A stretch of 59,371 nucleotides of DNA from Acidobacteria bacterium SCN 69-37 (GCA_001724025.1 MEDJ01000015.1:1-59371); one strand, 5' to 3'; positions 1 through 9,085 are shown, counted from the stretch's first letter. A program made the numbers and translations. The notes: a model not told the origin generated them from the sequence alone.

Positions 1-350
1 CTTGGTGGGGCCCACGCGATCCCCCCTTTTTTCGCCGAGCTGAAGCTGGCGTCGATGAACCCTTCGGAGAGATCGAGCTTGCCGCGGTCGCGGAGATCGG
101 CCGCGAGGGCTTCGAGGATCCGATCGTAGACGCCGCTGCGGCGCCACGCTTGAAACCGACGATGACACGTCTGATACGAGGGATACCGATCGGGCAGGTC
201 GTGCCACGGGGCACCGGTGCGAAGAATCCACAGGATGCCGTTCAGCACGTCGCGCGGATCGCGCCACGGTCGGCCGCGCCGGTCGCGTCGCACACGCGGC
301 TTCGGCAAGAGGGGCGCCAGCACCGCCCACTGGGCGTCGGTCAAGTCCAT
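1..350 (-). CDS. IS5-family transposase, N-terminal frame (partial)
   Basis: The ATG at 350-348 opens a frame beginning [16 protein letters not shown], followed by [18 protein letters not shown] and [20 protein letters not shown]. This is the N-terminal helical region of IS5/IS427 transposases. The frame meets a run of six A then six G (minus strand, 32-21). In this group orfA and orfB are joined by -1 slippage on such a run. After a -1 shift the sequence reads DRVGPTK, which matches the expected continuation of the family, whereas the unshifted frame reads IAWAPP. The catalytic DDE part is beyond the window edge. Confidence 0.8.
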   Translation of the reverse strand, partial: MDLTDAQWAVLAPLLPKPRVRRDRRGRPWRDPRDVLNGILWILRTGAPWHDLPDRYPSYQTCHRRFQAWRRSGVYDRILEALAADLRDRGKLDLSEGFIDASFSSAKKGGIAWAPP

Positions 351-417
351 GTCGCCGCGTACGCCGGCGATCGTCGCAACGTTTCACTCGCACACTCGGG
401 ATTTATGAGATGAGTTC
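1..417 (-). mobile_element. IS5-family insertion sequence (IS427-like), one end only
   Basis: The left edge of the window lies inside an IS5-type element read on the minus strand. It contains the first reading frame of a transposase and the frameshift run that joins it to the second frame. The outer end is not certain. A CTAG sits at 417-420, just beyond the stretch that precedes the transposase start, and fits the short TA-type target sites used by this group. The element lies about 45 bp from the terminator of tRNA-Pro. The other end lies outside the window. Confidence 0.7.
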
Positions 418-462
418 TAGAGTTCTTAACGAAGATGATAGACGTTCGTCAGCATCACCAAT

Positions 463-503
463 AAAAATGGCCCTCAACCGACCATGACGGTCAATTGAGG
501 GCC
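463..503 (-). terminator. Rho-independent terminator of tRNA-Pro
   Basis: GGCCCTCAA (469-477) pairs with TTGAGGGCC (495-503). Read on the minus strand, the hairpin is followed by five T (467-463). It lies 17 nt downstream of the tRNA-Pro 3' end. Confidence 0.8.
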
Positions 504-520
504 GAATTCATTGCAGATTT

Positions 521-597
<77 letters not shown>

Positions 598-606
598 ACA
601 ACCGGA

Positions 607-1365
607 CTATCTTACCCGATCACGGGCGTCCTGCGTTAATTCTTCTGTCGCGGCGAGCGCCGTGTGGTCGGTCAGGTCGGGCTGGAGCGGCGTCACCGAG
701 ATGTAGCCATCGCGGATGGCCTGGTGATCCGATCGGTCGTGGGGATGCCAGTCGTCCTGCGCTTCCTCGATCCAGAAGTACGCGTGGCCGCGCGGGTCGA
801 CGCGCCGGTCGATCTTCGTGATGTGGTTCCGCCTGGCCTGGACCGTGACCCGCAGGCCGCGTGCAGGCCCGGCCGGCACGTTGACGTTGAGGAACGTGCG
901 GGCGGGCAGCGGGTGCGCCAGCAACTGCGCCGCGAGCCTGGCCGCGATGTCGGCGGCCTGGCCGAAGTCGGCGGTGTCCGACAGGTACTCGAGCGAGACC
1001 GCCATCGCCGGGTAGCCCAGCAGCGCCCCCTCGAGTGCGCCCGCCACCGTCCCCGAGTACGTCACGTCGTCGCCGATGTTGAGCCCCTTGTTGATGCCGG
1101 ACACGATCAGGTCCGGCGGATCGGGGAACAGTTGCGAGAGCGCGACGTTGACGCAGTCGGTGGGCGTGCCGTCGACCGCGTAAAGACCGTCGCGGATGCG
1201 CTCGAGCCGCAGGGGCAACCGCAGGGTCAGCGCGTGGCCGACAGCGCTGGCCTCACGCTGCGGCGCCACGACCACTGTCTCCCCCACGGCCCCGAGCGCC
1301 GTGGCCAGCGCCTCGATCCCGGGAGAAAAGTAGCCGTCATCGTTGGTGACGAGAATCCGTGGCAT
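607..1365 (-). CDS. surE: 5'/3'-nucleotidase SurE
   Basis: This 252-residue protein is a metal-dependent phosphatase that removes phosphate from nucleoside monophosphates; it is thought to act in the cytoplasm in stationary phase and stress. The family signature is complete: ILVTNDDGYFSPGIEAL at residues 4-20 with the metal-binding Asp9-Asp10, Ser40 in the REASAVGHALT loop, and VSGINKGLNIGDDVTYSGT around residues 88-106 with the metal ligand Asn92. Length is normal for SurE. The start ATG at 1365 gives the canonical N-terminus MPRILVTNDDG. It is the last gene after the minor-pilin operon, 76 bp downstream of it. The pairing looks positional rather than functional. Confidence 0.96.
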   Translation of the reverse strand: MPRILVTNDDGYFSPGIEALATALGAVGETVVVAPQREASAVGHALTLRLPLRLERIRDGLYAVDGTPTDCVNVALSQLFPDPPDLIVSGINKGLNIGDDVTYSGTVAGALEGALLGYPAMAVSLEYLSDTADFGQAADIAARLAAQLLAHPLPARTFLNVNVPAGPARGLRVTVQARRNHITKIDRRVDPRGHAYFWIEEAQDDWHPHDRSDHQAIRDGYISVTPLQPDLTDHTALAATEELTQDARDRVR

Positions 1366-1441
1366 GCGGGATCGATCTTATCAAGCCGGACCGAGCCTCC
1401 CCGCCTTCCCGTCTCCTCCCCGCCCGCCGCCTCCCCGCCGC

Positions 1442-4159
1442 CTAAGGCCTGATGCTCTGCGCAAAGCCCGTGATGTTGACGTCGCGGAACATCGGCGTCC
1501 GCGGCGGCAGGTTCACGGGGATCAGGAATTCCTCGTCGAAGTTGTAGCCGCGCGTCGGCGGGTCGTAGACCGTCGAGCAGCACTTGTACGTCCCCACGGC
1601 CTGTCGGCTGGTGTAGAGGCTGGCGATCGAGCCCCGATAGTTCAGGGTGCCGTCCCAGTCTTCGATGAACCGCAGGAAATTGTGGGCTCCTCCGTCTGTG
1701 CCGAAGTCGTTGCCCGTGCCGGACGGTCGAGGAAACGACAGGCCCTTCCCGGCAATGATCGCCAGTCGGTACCAGGTCGTGTTGCCCTTCCGGCCGCTGA
1801 GCGCGTGAGGACTCACGAAGCTGGCCCGGTCGTTCCACATGTTCGACAACAGGGTGACGGCATCGGCCAGCACGGCCGTCGCCACGTGCGGGCCCGTGAA
1901 GCTGCCCGTCGAGTTCCAGTTGCCCTGAATGTAGACGGGATTCTCTGACGCGATCGTCAGCCCCTGGAGTCCAGGCGCGGCAGTGACCAGATCGGATCCG
2001 CGCGTCAGCTTGAGCGCGCGGCGGAAGAAGATCGGCGGGTTCTTCCTCGCCCGCTCGATCGGCACCGAGGCGGGCGAGCCGCCGATCTGCGTTAGTGGTG
2101 TCGCCGTGTTCTTGAGCGGACTGGTCATGCTGCCCCATGACGTCACGCCCTTCGGCAACTGAGGGGTCCGTCCGTACAGATCGAGAGTGGCATTGCCATT
2201 GAGGTCTTCGCCGGCGTCCAGGCTGTTGTTCGGCGTGCCAGTCGAACCTATATTGACGACATCCTCGAAACCGTACTCCCCGGTCTCGTCACCCGCGGCG
2301 TTCCTGTTGCCGCGACGGTCCGAGAAATAGACCGTGTAGCCGTTCACGAAGAGCGCGTCGCTGCCCGTGCAACCGAGCGGGCAATTGGCGGCGGGAATTT
2401 GTCCGCGGAACCAGCGGGAGAGATTGCGGGCATCCAGTTCGACGAAGTGCATGATGCCACCAAGTTGCATCGATGTCGGCGCCGTGTCGCGGACCAGGCC
2501 TTCGCGTGGGTCATAGAGTGCCAGCGGACTGTAGAGTCGGGCGGCCGTGTCGGAATCGCTCATCGCCGTGCTGCGACCTGCGGATGAATTCGGGACGCAG
2601 TTGCCGACGCTGCTGGCATCCCACAGTCGCTGCATGCGGATAATCGCATTGGGGGTCAGATCGGCGCAGGCAATGTCGCCGGCGCTGGTGTTGTACGTCA
2701 TCGTATCCGGCGACGCACTGTGAAGCTGGGGGCTGTTGATGCCCAGGCTCAGGATCTCGCGCGTGACGTCAACCCACGTCCCGGGCGCCGTTTGCTTCTC
2801 AATCTTGATGTAGCCGCCCAGCACGGGGGTGTCTTGAGGCGCGAGGGTATTGGCGCCCGAGGTCTGGCCAAATCGCGGGCGCGGGGTGTTGGCATTCGTA
2901 CTCGTCGAGTAACCCGTCGGCGGCTCGTTGACGCCCAGATCGGTATCCCGCTTCCAGTTGAGCTTGATCGGCGCCGTCGCGGTGACGGTCGGTAGATTCG
3001 TGATGTCGGCCGGATCGTCCGACAACAGAATCCGCAGGCTCGCCAGCGAAAAGAACCGCTCCCCGAGCAGATTCGGTCGCGCCGTATCCTCGCCCACCTT
3101 CGGACGACGGATCAGCGCGATGGGGCCGCGGTCTTCCGGGGGCAGATCCTGCGCGAACATGGCGACGGGCAGATCGAGCCGGCGGGCGCCGGTCCGGCCG
3201 TTCATGATGTTGCTGTTGTAGGTGTTGGTCGACAGGTTCGTCCACTTCGGCTCGTTCCACTCGCTGCCGAGGTCGCCCTTGAGACTGCCCTCGTTGGCCG
3301 CCAGGAGCCGGTAGTTGCCGGGCGACGTAATCGCCCGCACGAGCCCGGTGTAGGCGTTGCCGCTTGCCTGGAAGCCGTTCGACAGATGCGTCCTGACGAT
3401 CTCGCCGACCGCCGTGACGCGACTCGCGAGAAACAGCCCGTTCCCCGATCCGGTGCCGTCATCGTCGCTCGCCAGGAAGACGTTCTGGTTGCTGTGGACG
3501 CGTCCCCCGAAGTTGAACGGCGGCCCGGCGAAGAAGCTCAGGTCGTTCTCCGAGAAGATCCCGAACTGGAACACGGGGATCGCCACCGTCTGGAGCCGGC
3601 GCGTCAGGCTGGTCTCGCCGCCATCCTGGATGCGCTGGAGCCGGCCCGTCACTTCCATGTCGTATGTCGTCGCCAGCCCGACCAGGCCCTGGAACGGACC
3701 ACTCTGGACGGTCATGACGCTGGCTTCGGCGTTCCCGTCACCGTCGACGGGGAACGAAATGCGGTACCCGCTCGTCCCGTTGGGCCGTTCCCACGTCACC
3801 CCGAGGTCGGGCGGATTGGTCGTCAGCGCATTGACCTGCGCAGCCGTCGGCGCCACGTTGGCGGAAAAGAGATCGCCGAGCTGCGCGGTCAGTTGTTCGA
3901 GCCCGGCGTGCACGGCGTAGAAGGCCTGTGTCCGCGTGCTGTCCATGACGCGGACGCGCGAGTCCGTGATCACGAGCGCCGTGAAGCCGGCCGTGACGCC
4001 GGCCATCAGCAGCATGACCATCAGCGCGCTCAGCAGCGCGGCGCCCTGCTCCCTGTCGTCCTGTCGATTCCGGTGAGGTTCACGCGGCGTCGTCATTCCT
4101 GCTCTCCCTGGCGACCGGCGCACCGAGGCGGCGGCCTGCGCAATCGGGTTGCGACTCAT
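1442..4159 (-). CDS. PilX-like minor pilin / large type IV pilus assembly protein
   Basis: A 905-residue protein with one N-terminal membrane helix (ALLSALMVMLLMAGVTAGF, residues about 41-59) preceded by a charged leader ending DREQG. The leader/helix arrangement resembles PilX-type minor pilins, although the usual Glu at position +5 is absent. The rest is a large extracytoplasmic domain. Near the C-terminus GGAHNFLRFIEDWDG and LNYRGSIASLY are typical of big PilX-like proteins of Acidobacteria and Deltaproteobacteria. The start overlaps the previous stop as ATGA. A second ATG at 4096, preceded by GGGAGA, would give a more usual leader of 18 residues and may be the real start. It is the last gene of a fimT/pilV/pilW/pilX-like set. 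No adhesin (PilY1) is present next to it. Confidence 0.75.
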   Translation of the reverse strand: MSRNPIAQAAASVRRSPGRAGMTTPREPHRNRQDDREQGAALLSALMVMLLMAGVTAGFTALVITDSRVRVMDSTRTQAFYAVHAGLEQLTAQLGDLFSANVAPTAAQVNALTTNPPDLGVTWERPNGTSGYRISFPVDGDGNAEASVMTVQSGPFQGLVGLATTYDMEVTGRLQRIQDGGETSLTRRLQTVAIPVFQFGIFSENDLSFFAGPPFNFGGRVHSNQNVFLASDDDGTGSGNGLFLASRVTAVGEIVRTHLSNGFQASGNAYTGLVRAITSPGNYRLLAANEGSLKGDLGSEWNEPKWTNLSTNTYNSNIMNGRTGARRLDLPVAMFAQDLPPEDRGPIALIRRPKVGEDTARPNLLGERFFSLASLRILLSDDPADITNLPTVTATAPIKLNWKRDTDLGVNEPPTGYSTSTNANTPRPRFGQTSGANTLAPQDTPVLGGYIKIEKQTAPGTWVDVTREILSLGINSPQLHSASPDTMTYNTSAGDIACADLTPNAIIRMQRLWDASSVGNCVPNSSAGRSTAMSDSDTAARLYSPLALYDPREGLVRDTAPTSMQLGGIMHFVELDARNLSRWFRGQIPAANCPLGCTGSDALFVNGYTVYFSDRRGNRNAAGDETGEYGFEDVVNIGSTGTPNNSLDAGEDLNGNATLDLYGRTPQLPKGVTSWGSMTSPLKNTATPLTQIGGSPASVPIERARKNPPIFFRRALKLTRGSDLVTAAPGLQGLTIASENPVYIQGNWNSTGSFTGPHVATAVLADAVTLLSNMWNDRASFVSPHALSGRKGNTTWYRLAIIAGKGLSFPRPSGTGNDFGTDGGAHNFLRFIEDWDGTLNYRGSIASLYTSRQAVGTYKCCSTVYDPPTRGYNFDEEFLIPVNLPPRTPMFRDVNITGFAQSIRP

Positions 4160-5178
4160 CGATACCGATCCACGAACGAGAGGCTCCGCAGCCCGACCTG
4201 CGTGGCCATGCTGTTGCGGAAGAACTCGCCCGTCTGCGGGTTCTGGTCCTGCGATCGAGCGAGCAGGAAGATGTTCGCCTTGCGCACCTGGTTCGGACCG
4301 TTGCCGAGCGGTACGTTCTCGACGTTGGTGGGATTGGTCACGCCGTCGACGAGGTCGTACGTGATCTGGAGGTTCTCTACCCCCATCGCGATGGCCAGGC
4401 GGTCGCCCATGTTCACGCGCCGGATCAGCCGCGGCAGATCCGGGTCCGTGACGTTGTCGACGTAGTAGCTCACCATCGTGATCCGCGCGATCGTCGTCGG
4501 CGGGAAGGTGCCGTCCTCGGCCCGCAGGTTGAGGATGGTGCCGCCGGCAGCCGTGCGCTGGTTGAGCGCCATCGGGTCGTTGTCGGCAAACGTCACCGTC
4601 TGCCCGACGGGCGCGGCCGTCACCATCTGCAGCGCATTGCCGAGCGGGTTCGTGAACAGGATCAGATCGCCGGCGCGGAGGCCGCTCGGCCCCGTGAGCG
4701 ATGTCGCGGCGTTGACCGTGATCTCCGTCCCGTCGGGCGAGATGGACACCAGCGGGAACTTGCCGAGTTCCAGCGTCCGGTCCGCGTACAGGACGGAGAC
4801 GACGTCGGTTGCCACGCCGAGGAGCGTCGGCCCCAGGCCGTTGCCGGGCGAAAGGGCCGGCAGCGTCGCCAGGCCGACAGGAAACTGCATCGTGCCCGGA
4901 CCGGGACGATTGACCGCGGTCGCGCCGGCGCCGCTCGGCAGCGGGATGCCGCCGAGCGGGATGCCCTGCCCGGTCTGCATGAGGTCGCGCACCATGAAGC
5001 TCGTCGCTGCCTGCAGCCCGTGGTTGGTCGATGAAATCACGCGCGACGTCGTGGCGAGCGACATCGATCGCGCCATCGTTTCCACGGCCGTCGACAGCAC
5101 GACCAGTGTCAGGACGAGGGCGATCATCGTTTCGCCCAGCGAGAAGCCGCCGTCGGGCGGCGCAGCGTGGTTACGCAT
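4156..5178 (-). CDS. PilW-like minor pilin (prepilin-type protein)
   Basis: The start at 5178 gives MRNHAAPPDGGFSLGE. This is a short leader, the prepilin peptidase site G|FSLGE with Glu at +5, and a hydrophobic helix (TMIALVLTLVVLSTAVETMA). The ATG overlaps the upstream stop by 8 nt. An ATG at 5211 would add an unlikely leader. The rest is a 300-residue globular domain like PilW, a minor pilin needed to start type IV pilus assembly in the inner membrane. The position between PilV-like and PilX-like genes supports this. Sequence identity outside the pilin signature cannot be judged by eye, so the PilW name rests on gene order and size. Confidence 0.8.
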   Translation of the reverse strand: MRNHAAPPDGGFSLGETMIALVLTLVVLSTAVETMARSMSLATTSRVISSTNHGLQAATSFMVRDLMQTGQGIPLGGIPLPSGAGATAVNRPGPGTMQFPVGLATLPALSPGNGLGPTLLGVATDVVSVLYADRTLELGKFPLVSISPDGTEITVNAATSLTGPSGLRAGDLILFTNPLGNALQMVTAAPVGQTVTFADNDPMALNQRTAAGGTILNLRAEDGTFPPTTIARITMVSYYVDNVTDPDLPRLIRRVNMGDRLAIAMGVENLQITYDLVDGVTNPTNVENVPLGNGPNQVRKANIFLLARSQDQNPQTGEFFRNSMATQVGLRSLSFVDRYR

Positions 5179-5725
5179 AGGCGGAGATGAACGTGGTGAG
5201 GACGAACTCATCGGTCCCGCCCGCCGCGCGGTAGCGCACGATCACGCGCAACTGCCGCAACGTCTGGCTGGGGACGCCATTGATCAGGACGGGACGGATC
5301 TCGATCTCGCGGGTCATCCCGACCAGCGCCGTCCGTTCGTCATCGTCGGTCCCGAGCAGCCCATCGGGCCCGGGCCGCAGCACCTCTTCGAGGGCACCAT
5401 CGTCAGCGGTGTTGACCAGGCCATCGGCGCCTGGCGCGCGGATCTCCTGCGGACCATCGAGGAAGATGCCGTTGTCGCCGTTCACGCCGGCAACGTTGCG
5501 AATCTGATCCCACGTGATCGTCCGGTTGTCGCGTGCCTTGAACACCGACTCGGCCGCTTCGGCTGCCCGCTCGGTGGCCATCAGCTGATCCTGCGTGCCG
5601 GTGAGTCGTCGCGCGCCGGCCGCGATGCCGCCCGCCAGCGTGACGACGCCGACCATCAGCACGAGCATGCCGAACATCACTTCGATCAGCGAAAAGCCGC
5701 TGTCCTGCGAACTGCCGCGTGACAT
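5171..5725 (-). CDS. PilV-like minor pilin (prepilin-type protein)
   Basis: The 184-residue product has leader MSRGSSQDS and cleavage site G|FSLIE with Glu at +5, followed by helix VMFGMLVLMVGVVTLAGGI. These are the class III signal features processed by PilD. The C-terminal half holds two acidic Gly-Asp units, PGADGLVNTADD and GPDGLLGTDDDE, about 24 residues apart. They resemble the calcium-binding loops seen in some extracellular repeat proteins. The gene begins 3 nt after the FimT/GspH-like gene and overlaps the PilW-like gene. It likely encodes a low-abundance pilin that joins the pilus tip complex. Confidence 0.82.
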   Translation of the reverse strand: MSRGSSQDSGFSLIEVMFGMLVLMVGVVTLAGGIAAGARRLTGTQDQLMATERAAEAAESVFKARDNRTITWDQIRNVAGVNGDNGIFLDGPQEIRAPGADGLVNTADDGALEEVLRPGPDGLLGTDDDERTALVGMTREIEIRPVLINGVPSQTLRQLRVIVRYRAAGGTDEFVLTTFISAYA

Positions 5726-5728
5726 GAC

Positions 5729-6295
5729 TCAGTTTCTCCAGGCGTTGCCGTTCCACCGGTACATGCGGATGGTGGAGGTGGGACCGAAGACGGTGAGCGC
5801 ACGCGCCGTCATGGGCGCGGACGGACGGCCGATGAAAATCGTGCCGTTGACCAGGTCGCCGTCCTCGTCGACCACCTGTCCTTCGGCGTTGAAGATGATG
5901 GCCTCGGCCCCACCGAAGTCGATCGCCTCGCCGCGGCCGAAGCTGTCGGGCGTGTCGGGGATGCCGTCGAACAGGAGAAAGTTCGTCTGGTGCTCGAGCA
6001 CGGTCGTCGAGAGCACCGTTTCGCCCGAGGGGATGTTGCGCCGCACGACCGAGAGGAAGTTGGGCGCGGTGAAGCGGACTTCCACCGGGCGGCGCTGATT
6101 GATGGCGGTCTCGCGTGCCAGCTTCAGCTGCCACATCACCTTGTTCATACTCGCGTCGCCGCGGACCGTGTCGAGCGCGGTCGTGAAGCCGCCGAGCGTC
6201 AGCGACGCCACGCAGATGCCGATCACGAGCACGCCGAGCAGTTCGAGCGTCGAGAACCCGGCGTCTCGACGGGCGCGGGAGGGAGAACGCCACAT
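5729..6295 (-). CDS. FimT/GspH-like pseudopilin
   Basis: This 188-residue protein begins MWRSPSRARRDA followed by the prepilin cleavage site G|FSTLE and helix LLGVLVIGICVASLTL. The following region (MWQLKLARETAINQRRPVEV, then FLSVVR) is the typical GspH/FimT segment, in which a helix is followed by strands. The ATG at 6295 was chosen because it gives a normal 12-residue leader; the open frame extends far upstream only because of high GC. It is the first gene of the minor-pilin operon. In other species FimT is a minor pilin that can bind DNA; no such activity can be read from this sequence. Confidence 0.85.
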   Translation of the reverse strand: MWRSPSRARRDAGFSTLELLGVLVIGICVASLTLGGFTTALDTVRGDASMNKVMWQLKLARETAINQRRPVEVRFTAPNFLSVVRRNIPSGETVLSTTVLEHQTNFLLFDGIPDTPDSFGRGEAIDFGGAEAIIFNAEGQVVDEDGDLVNGTIFIGRPSAPMTARALTVFGPTSTIRMYRWNGNAWRN

Positions 6296-6493
6296 CACGC
6301 CACCGGCAAGGCAACCTTCGTACCACACGGATCCCGGCCGCCCGCGATCGCGCGCCGTGCAGAATCGCGCAACGGCCCGCAGCGGCGCGCCCAGCGTTGT
6401 GCGGCCGATTACGAACTGGTCGCCCGGCTGTCGGCGGCCCGACCACGGGAGACGAGGGGCCGCCGGGTGCGCGGTTGTGGTTGAATAGACGCC
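6296..6493. other. Divergent intergenic region
   Basis: This 198-bp space separates the pilin operon (leftward) from the outer-membrane barrel gene (rightward). It must hold promoters for both directions, but I see no clear -35/-10 pair, riboswitch or repeat in it. Confidence 0.4.
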
Positions 6494-7045
6494 ATGCGCC
6501 TGCGCCCTAGCCTCTGCCCCCTGGTCCTTGCCCTCGCCATGTTCGGCCTGCCCGGTCCTGCACAGGCCGACATCGTCCTGTCCCCGTTCGCCGGCATCCA
6601 CTTCGGGGGGGATGCGCCGGAGAAGCCGAAGACCTTCGGCGGAAACGTCACGTTCGTCGGCCGATCGATTGGCCTCGAGATCGAAGCGGCCCGCACGAAC
6701 GACTTCTTCGGCAAGCCCAGCGCCAACGTGAGCCTGCTCACCGCGAGCCTCGTCGGCGGCGCCGACCTGCCCGGCAAGGGCGTGAAGCCCTACTTTCTTG
6801 CCGGTGCCGGCCTGCTCCGCACCAACGTCACCTTCGCGGACATCACCGACGACCTGAGCTACAACAACTTCGCGATTCTGCTCGGCGGCGGCGTGAACGT
6901 CTACTTCACCGACCACGTCGGCCTGCGCGGCGACCTGCGCTACATGCGGCGTCTCGAACGTCAGTCGTCGCTCGGCGTGATCCCGATTGCCAGCAACTTC
7001 GACTTCTGGCGCGTGGTGGTCGGCCTCAACGTCCGGTTCTTCTGA
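6494..7045 (+). CDS. Outer-membrane beta-barrel protein
   Basis: The 183-residue protein has a signal peptide (MRLRPSLCPLVLALAMFGLPGPAQA, cut after AQA). Alternating-residue strands follow, ending in GLNVRFF with the terminal Phe that is typical of barrels inserted by BamA. The size fits a small eight-strand barrel (OmpA/OmpW-like). It ends only about 20 bp before the PqqD-like gene of the RiPP cluster and is on the same strand, so it may be co-transcribed. A role in moving or tolerating the peptide is speculation. A general surface barrel is equally possible. Confidence 0.75.
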   Translation: MRLRPSLCPLVLALAMFGLPGPAQADIVLSPFAGIHFGGDAPEKPKTFGGNVTFVGRSIGLEIEAARTNDFFGKPSANVSLLTASLVGGADLPGKGVKPYFLAGAGLLRTNVTFADITDDLSYNNFAILLGGGVNVYFTDHVGLRGDLRYMRRLERQSSLGVIPIASNFDFWRVVVGLNVRFF

Positions 7046-7064
7046 GCCGGCAGGCACCGGCCTC

Positions 7065-7316
7065 GTGGTCATCTCTCCCGACGTCGTCTTTCGCGTCCTG
7101 GGCGACGAAGCTGTGCTCGTGGACCTGGCGACGAACCAGGTCTTCGAGCTCAACGCCACGGCGGCGGCAGCGTGGCAACGGCTCAGCCAGGGTGACGCGC
7201 CCGACGCCGTGATCGCGGCGCTCGTCGCGCGCTTCGACGTGGATCCCGACACGGCCCATCGCGAAGTCCACACCCTGCTGCAGGATCTGGAGCGCCGCGG
7301 CCTGCTGCGGCCATGA
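7065..7316 (+). CDS. PqqD-family protein / lasso-type B1 leader-binding protein
   Basis: This is an 83-residue PqqD domain. It contains FRVLGDEAVLVDLATNQVFE, then LNATAAAAWQRLSQG and a C-terminal helical part ending LQDLERRGLL, as in RiPP recognition elements. The start is a GTG at 7065 giving VVISPDVVF; no strong ribosome site is visible, so translation may be coupled to the gene upstream. In lasso and related clusters B1 binds the leader of the precursor and presents it to the B2 protease and the cyclase. All partners lie directly downstream, and the stop overlaps the cyclase start (ATGATG). Confidence 0.85.
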   Translation: MVISPDVVFRVLGDEAVLVDLATNQVFELNATAAAAWQRLSQGDAPDAVIAALVARFDVDPDTAHREVHTLLQDLERRGLLRP

Positions 7317-9085
7317 TGGTTCTCGACTGGCTCGTCCGTGTGTCGATGGCCACCGGCGCACTGACGGCCTCGGGCGGTCATCAGGCCACCGCGCCGGGGT
7401 GGGCCATCGCGGGGTCCGGCACCGTCGTCAGCCTCGACGGTCCCGACGATAGGCCACCCGACGGCGGCCATGCCATCGACCGTGTGCTCGACGCGGTGAT
7501 GCGTCGTGGCGACGACGGCCTGTCGCGGCTGCGCGGTCAGTTCGCGCTGGCCATCAGCGGTCCGCCCGGACATCCCGCGCGCGTGCTGCGCGATCCGCTG
7601 GGATCGCATCCTCTCTTCTATACACGGTGCGGCGACGAGGTGCTGTTCGCCGCCAGGCCGCAGACGCTCCTGGCGCAGCCGGGGGGATCGCGGGCGCTGA
7701 ATCGCGCGGCCATTGCCGATCACCTGTCGAAGCGCTGGCCGCTCAGGCAGGAAACGTTCTTCGAGGTGATTCACCGCGTCCCGCCAGGCTGGCAGGTCGT
7801 GGTCTCACCCACCGGCGTCTCCGCCGCGCGCTACTGGAATCCCGTCGATCCGTCGGGTCACATTGCCTTCCTGGCCGATGACGAGGTGGAGCGGTTCGAT
7901 ACGCTGCTCGAACTGGCAACGGCCAGGGCGTTCACCGGGACACGGGCCGGCATCTTTCTGAGCGGCGGGTTCGATTCGGTCAGCGTCGCGGCCGTGGCCC
8001 ACGACGTGGCGGCCGCGCGCGGCGCGCGCCAGGCCGCAGCGCTGTCGATTGCCTTTCCGGCTCTCGAGTGCAACGAGGAACACGTGCAGGCATCGGTGGC
8101 CGAACGGCTCGGCCTGCCCCTGCACCTGATCGACTTCGACAGCGCGGTCGGGACGACGGGCCTGCTCGAGGGGGGCATCGCGCTGAACCGGACGCTCGGG
8201 GCGCCACTGTTCAACACCTGGATGCCGGCGTACCTGACCCTGCTCGACACCGCCGTGGCGGAAGATGTCGACACCATCCTCACCGGCGAGGGCGGCGACG
8301 AGTGGCTCGGCACCACCCCCTTTCTCGCGGCCGACCTGTGGCGCCGCGGTGATCTGCCTGGACTCGTCGCGCTCGCCCGTACGTGGAAGCGATCGTTCCG
8401 CCAGGACTGGGCGACCGTCGCACGATCGGTGACGTGGAAATACGGCCTCAGGCCGCTGGCCGGTCAGGTGTGTCATCGCGTGGCGCCAGAGGCGTGGGAT
8501 GCCAGGCGCGCGGCAAAGGCCGTGGCGTCGACGCCGCCCTTCATCGCGCGCGACGCGGGCCTGCACCGGACGCTGCTCGACAGAGCGCGGCTCAGCCTTG
8601 CCGCTGCCAGTCCGGCCGGCGGCTTCTACGCGCGCGAGGCGGCCGTGTTCCTCGATCACCCGCTCATGTCGTGGCTCTTCGAGGAGCAGTTCGCCGTGGG
8701 TGCGCCGCGCGGTATCCGCTACGTGCACCCGTACTGGGATCCCGACCTCGTCGCGCACATGTACCGCGTGTCGCCGGCCCGTCTCAACGAGGGGGCACGC
8801 ACGAAGGCGCTGGTACGGCAGACCGTCGACCGCCGGTTCCCGTCGCTCGGGTTCCGGCGCCAGCGGAAGATCACGGCCACGCAGTTCTTCGCAGACCTGG
8901 TGCGGCGCGAAGGTCCCCCACTGGCGGCGGCCGTGTCGGACTTCGACGGGCTCGCGTCGCTCGGCATCGTCGAGCCGGCGGCGGCCCGGACGTTCCTGAC
9001 GCAGGCATGGGGCGGGTCGCCGCGCAGCGTGGGCATGGCCTGGACCCTCGTCAACATGGAATACTGGGTCCGCGGTCACGCGTGA
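7313..9085 (+). CDS. Asparagine-synthetase-like lasso cyclase (C protein)
   Basis: The 590-residue protein has an N-terminal class-II glutamine-amidotransferase-like domain (about 1-190) and a C-terminal synthetase domain. The ATP/pyrophosphate loop SGGFDS is at residues 217-222 and GEGGDEWLG follows later. The N-terminus (MMVLDWLV) lacks the Cys needed at position 2 for glutaminase activity, as in lasso peptide cyclases, which activate a carboxylate with ATP rather than make asparagine. It starts by overlapping the PqqD-like gene, and its stop overlaps a possible upstream start of the precursor gene. Context with B1, precursor, kinase and B2 makes a RiPP macrocyclase role much more likely than asparagine synthesis. 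Confidence 0.85.
   Translation: MMVLDWLVRVSMATGALTASGGHQATAPGWAIAGSGTVVSLDGPDDRPPDGGHAIDRVLDAVMRRGDDGLSRLRGQFALAISGPPGHPARVLRDPLGSHPLFYTRCGDEVLFAARPQTLLAQPGGSRALNRAAIADHLSKRWPLRQETFFEVIHRVPPGWQVVVSPTGVSAARYWNPVDPSGHIAFLADDEVERFDTLLELATARAFTGTRAGIFLSGGFDSVSVAAVAHDVAAARGARQAAALSIAFPALECNEEHVQASVAERLGLPLHLIDFDSAVGTTGLLEGGIALNRTLGAPLFNTWMPAYLTLLDTAVAEDVDTILTGEGGDEWLGTTPFLAADLWRRGDLPGLVALARTWKRSFRQDWATVARSVTWKYGLRPLAGQVCHRVAPEAWDARRAAKAVASTPPFIARDAGLHRTLLDRARLSLAAASPAGGFYAREAAVFLDHPLMSWLFEEQFAVGAPRGIRYVHPYWDPDLVAHMYRVSPARLNEGARTKALVRQTVDRRFPSLGFRRQRKITATQFFADLVRREGPPLAAAVSDFDGLASLGIVEPAAARTFLTQAWGGSPRSVGMAWTLVNMEYWVRGHA

Noticed and set aside
664..1452. Long plus-strand open frames opposite surE and the pilin genes
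   Set aside because: They are frame shadows of high-GC genes. Codon use, lack of motifs and lack of ribosome sites mark them as not real.
6296..7774. N-terminal extension of the FimT/GspH-like frame to 681 residues
   Set aside because: The extension overlaps the barrel, B1 and cyclase genes on the other strand. The prepilin leader only works with the ATG at 6295.
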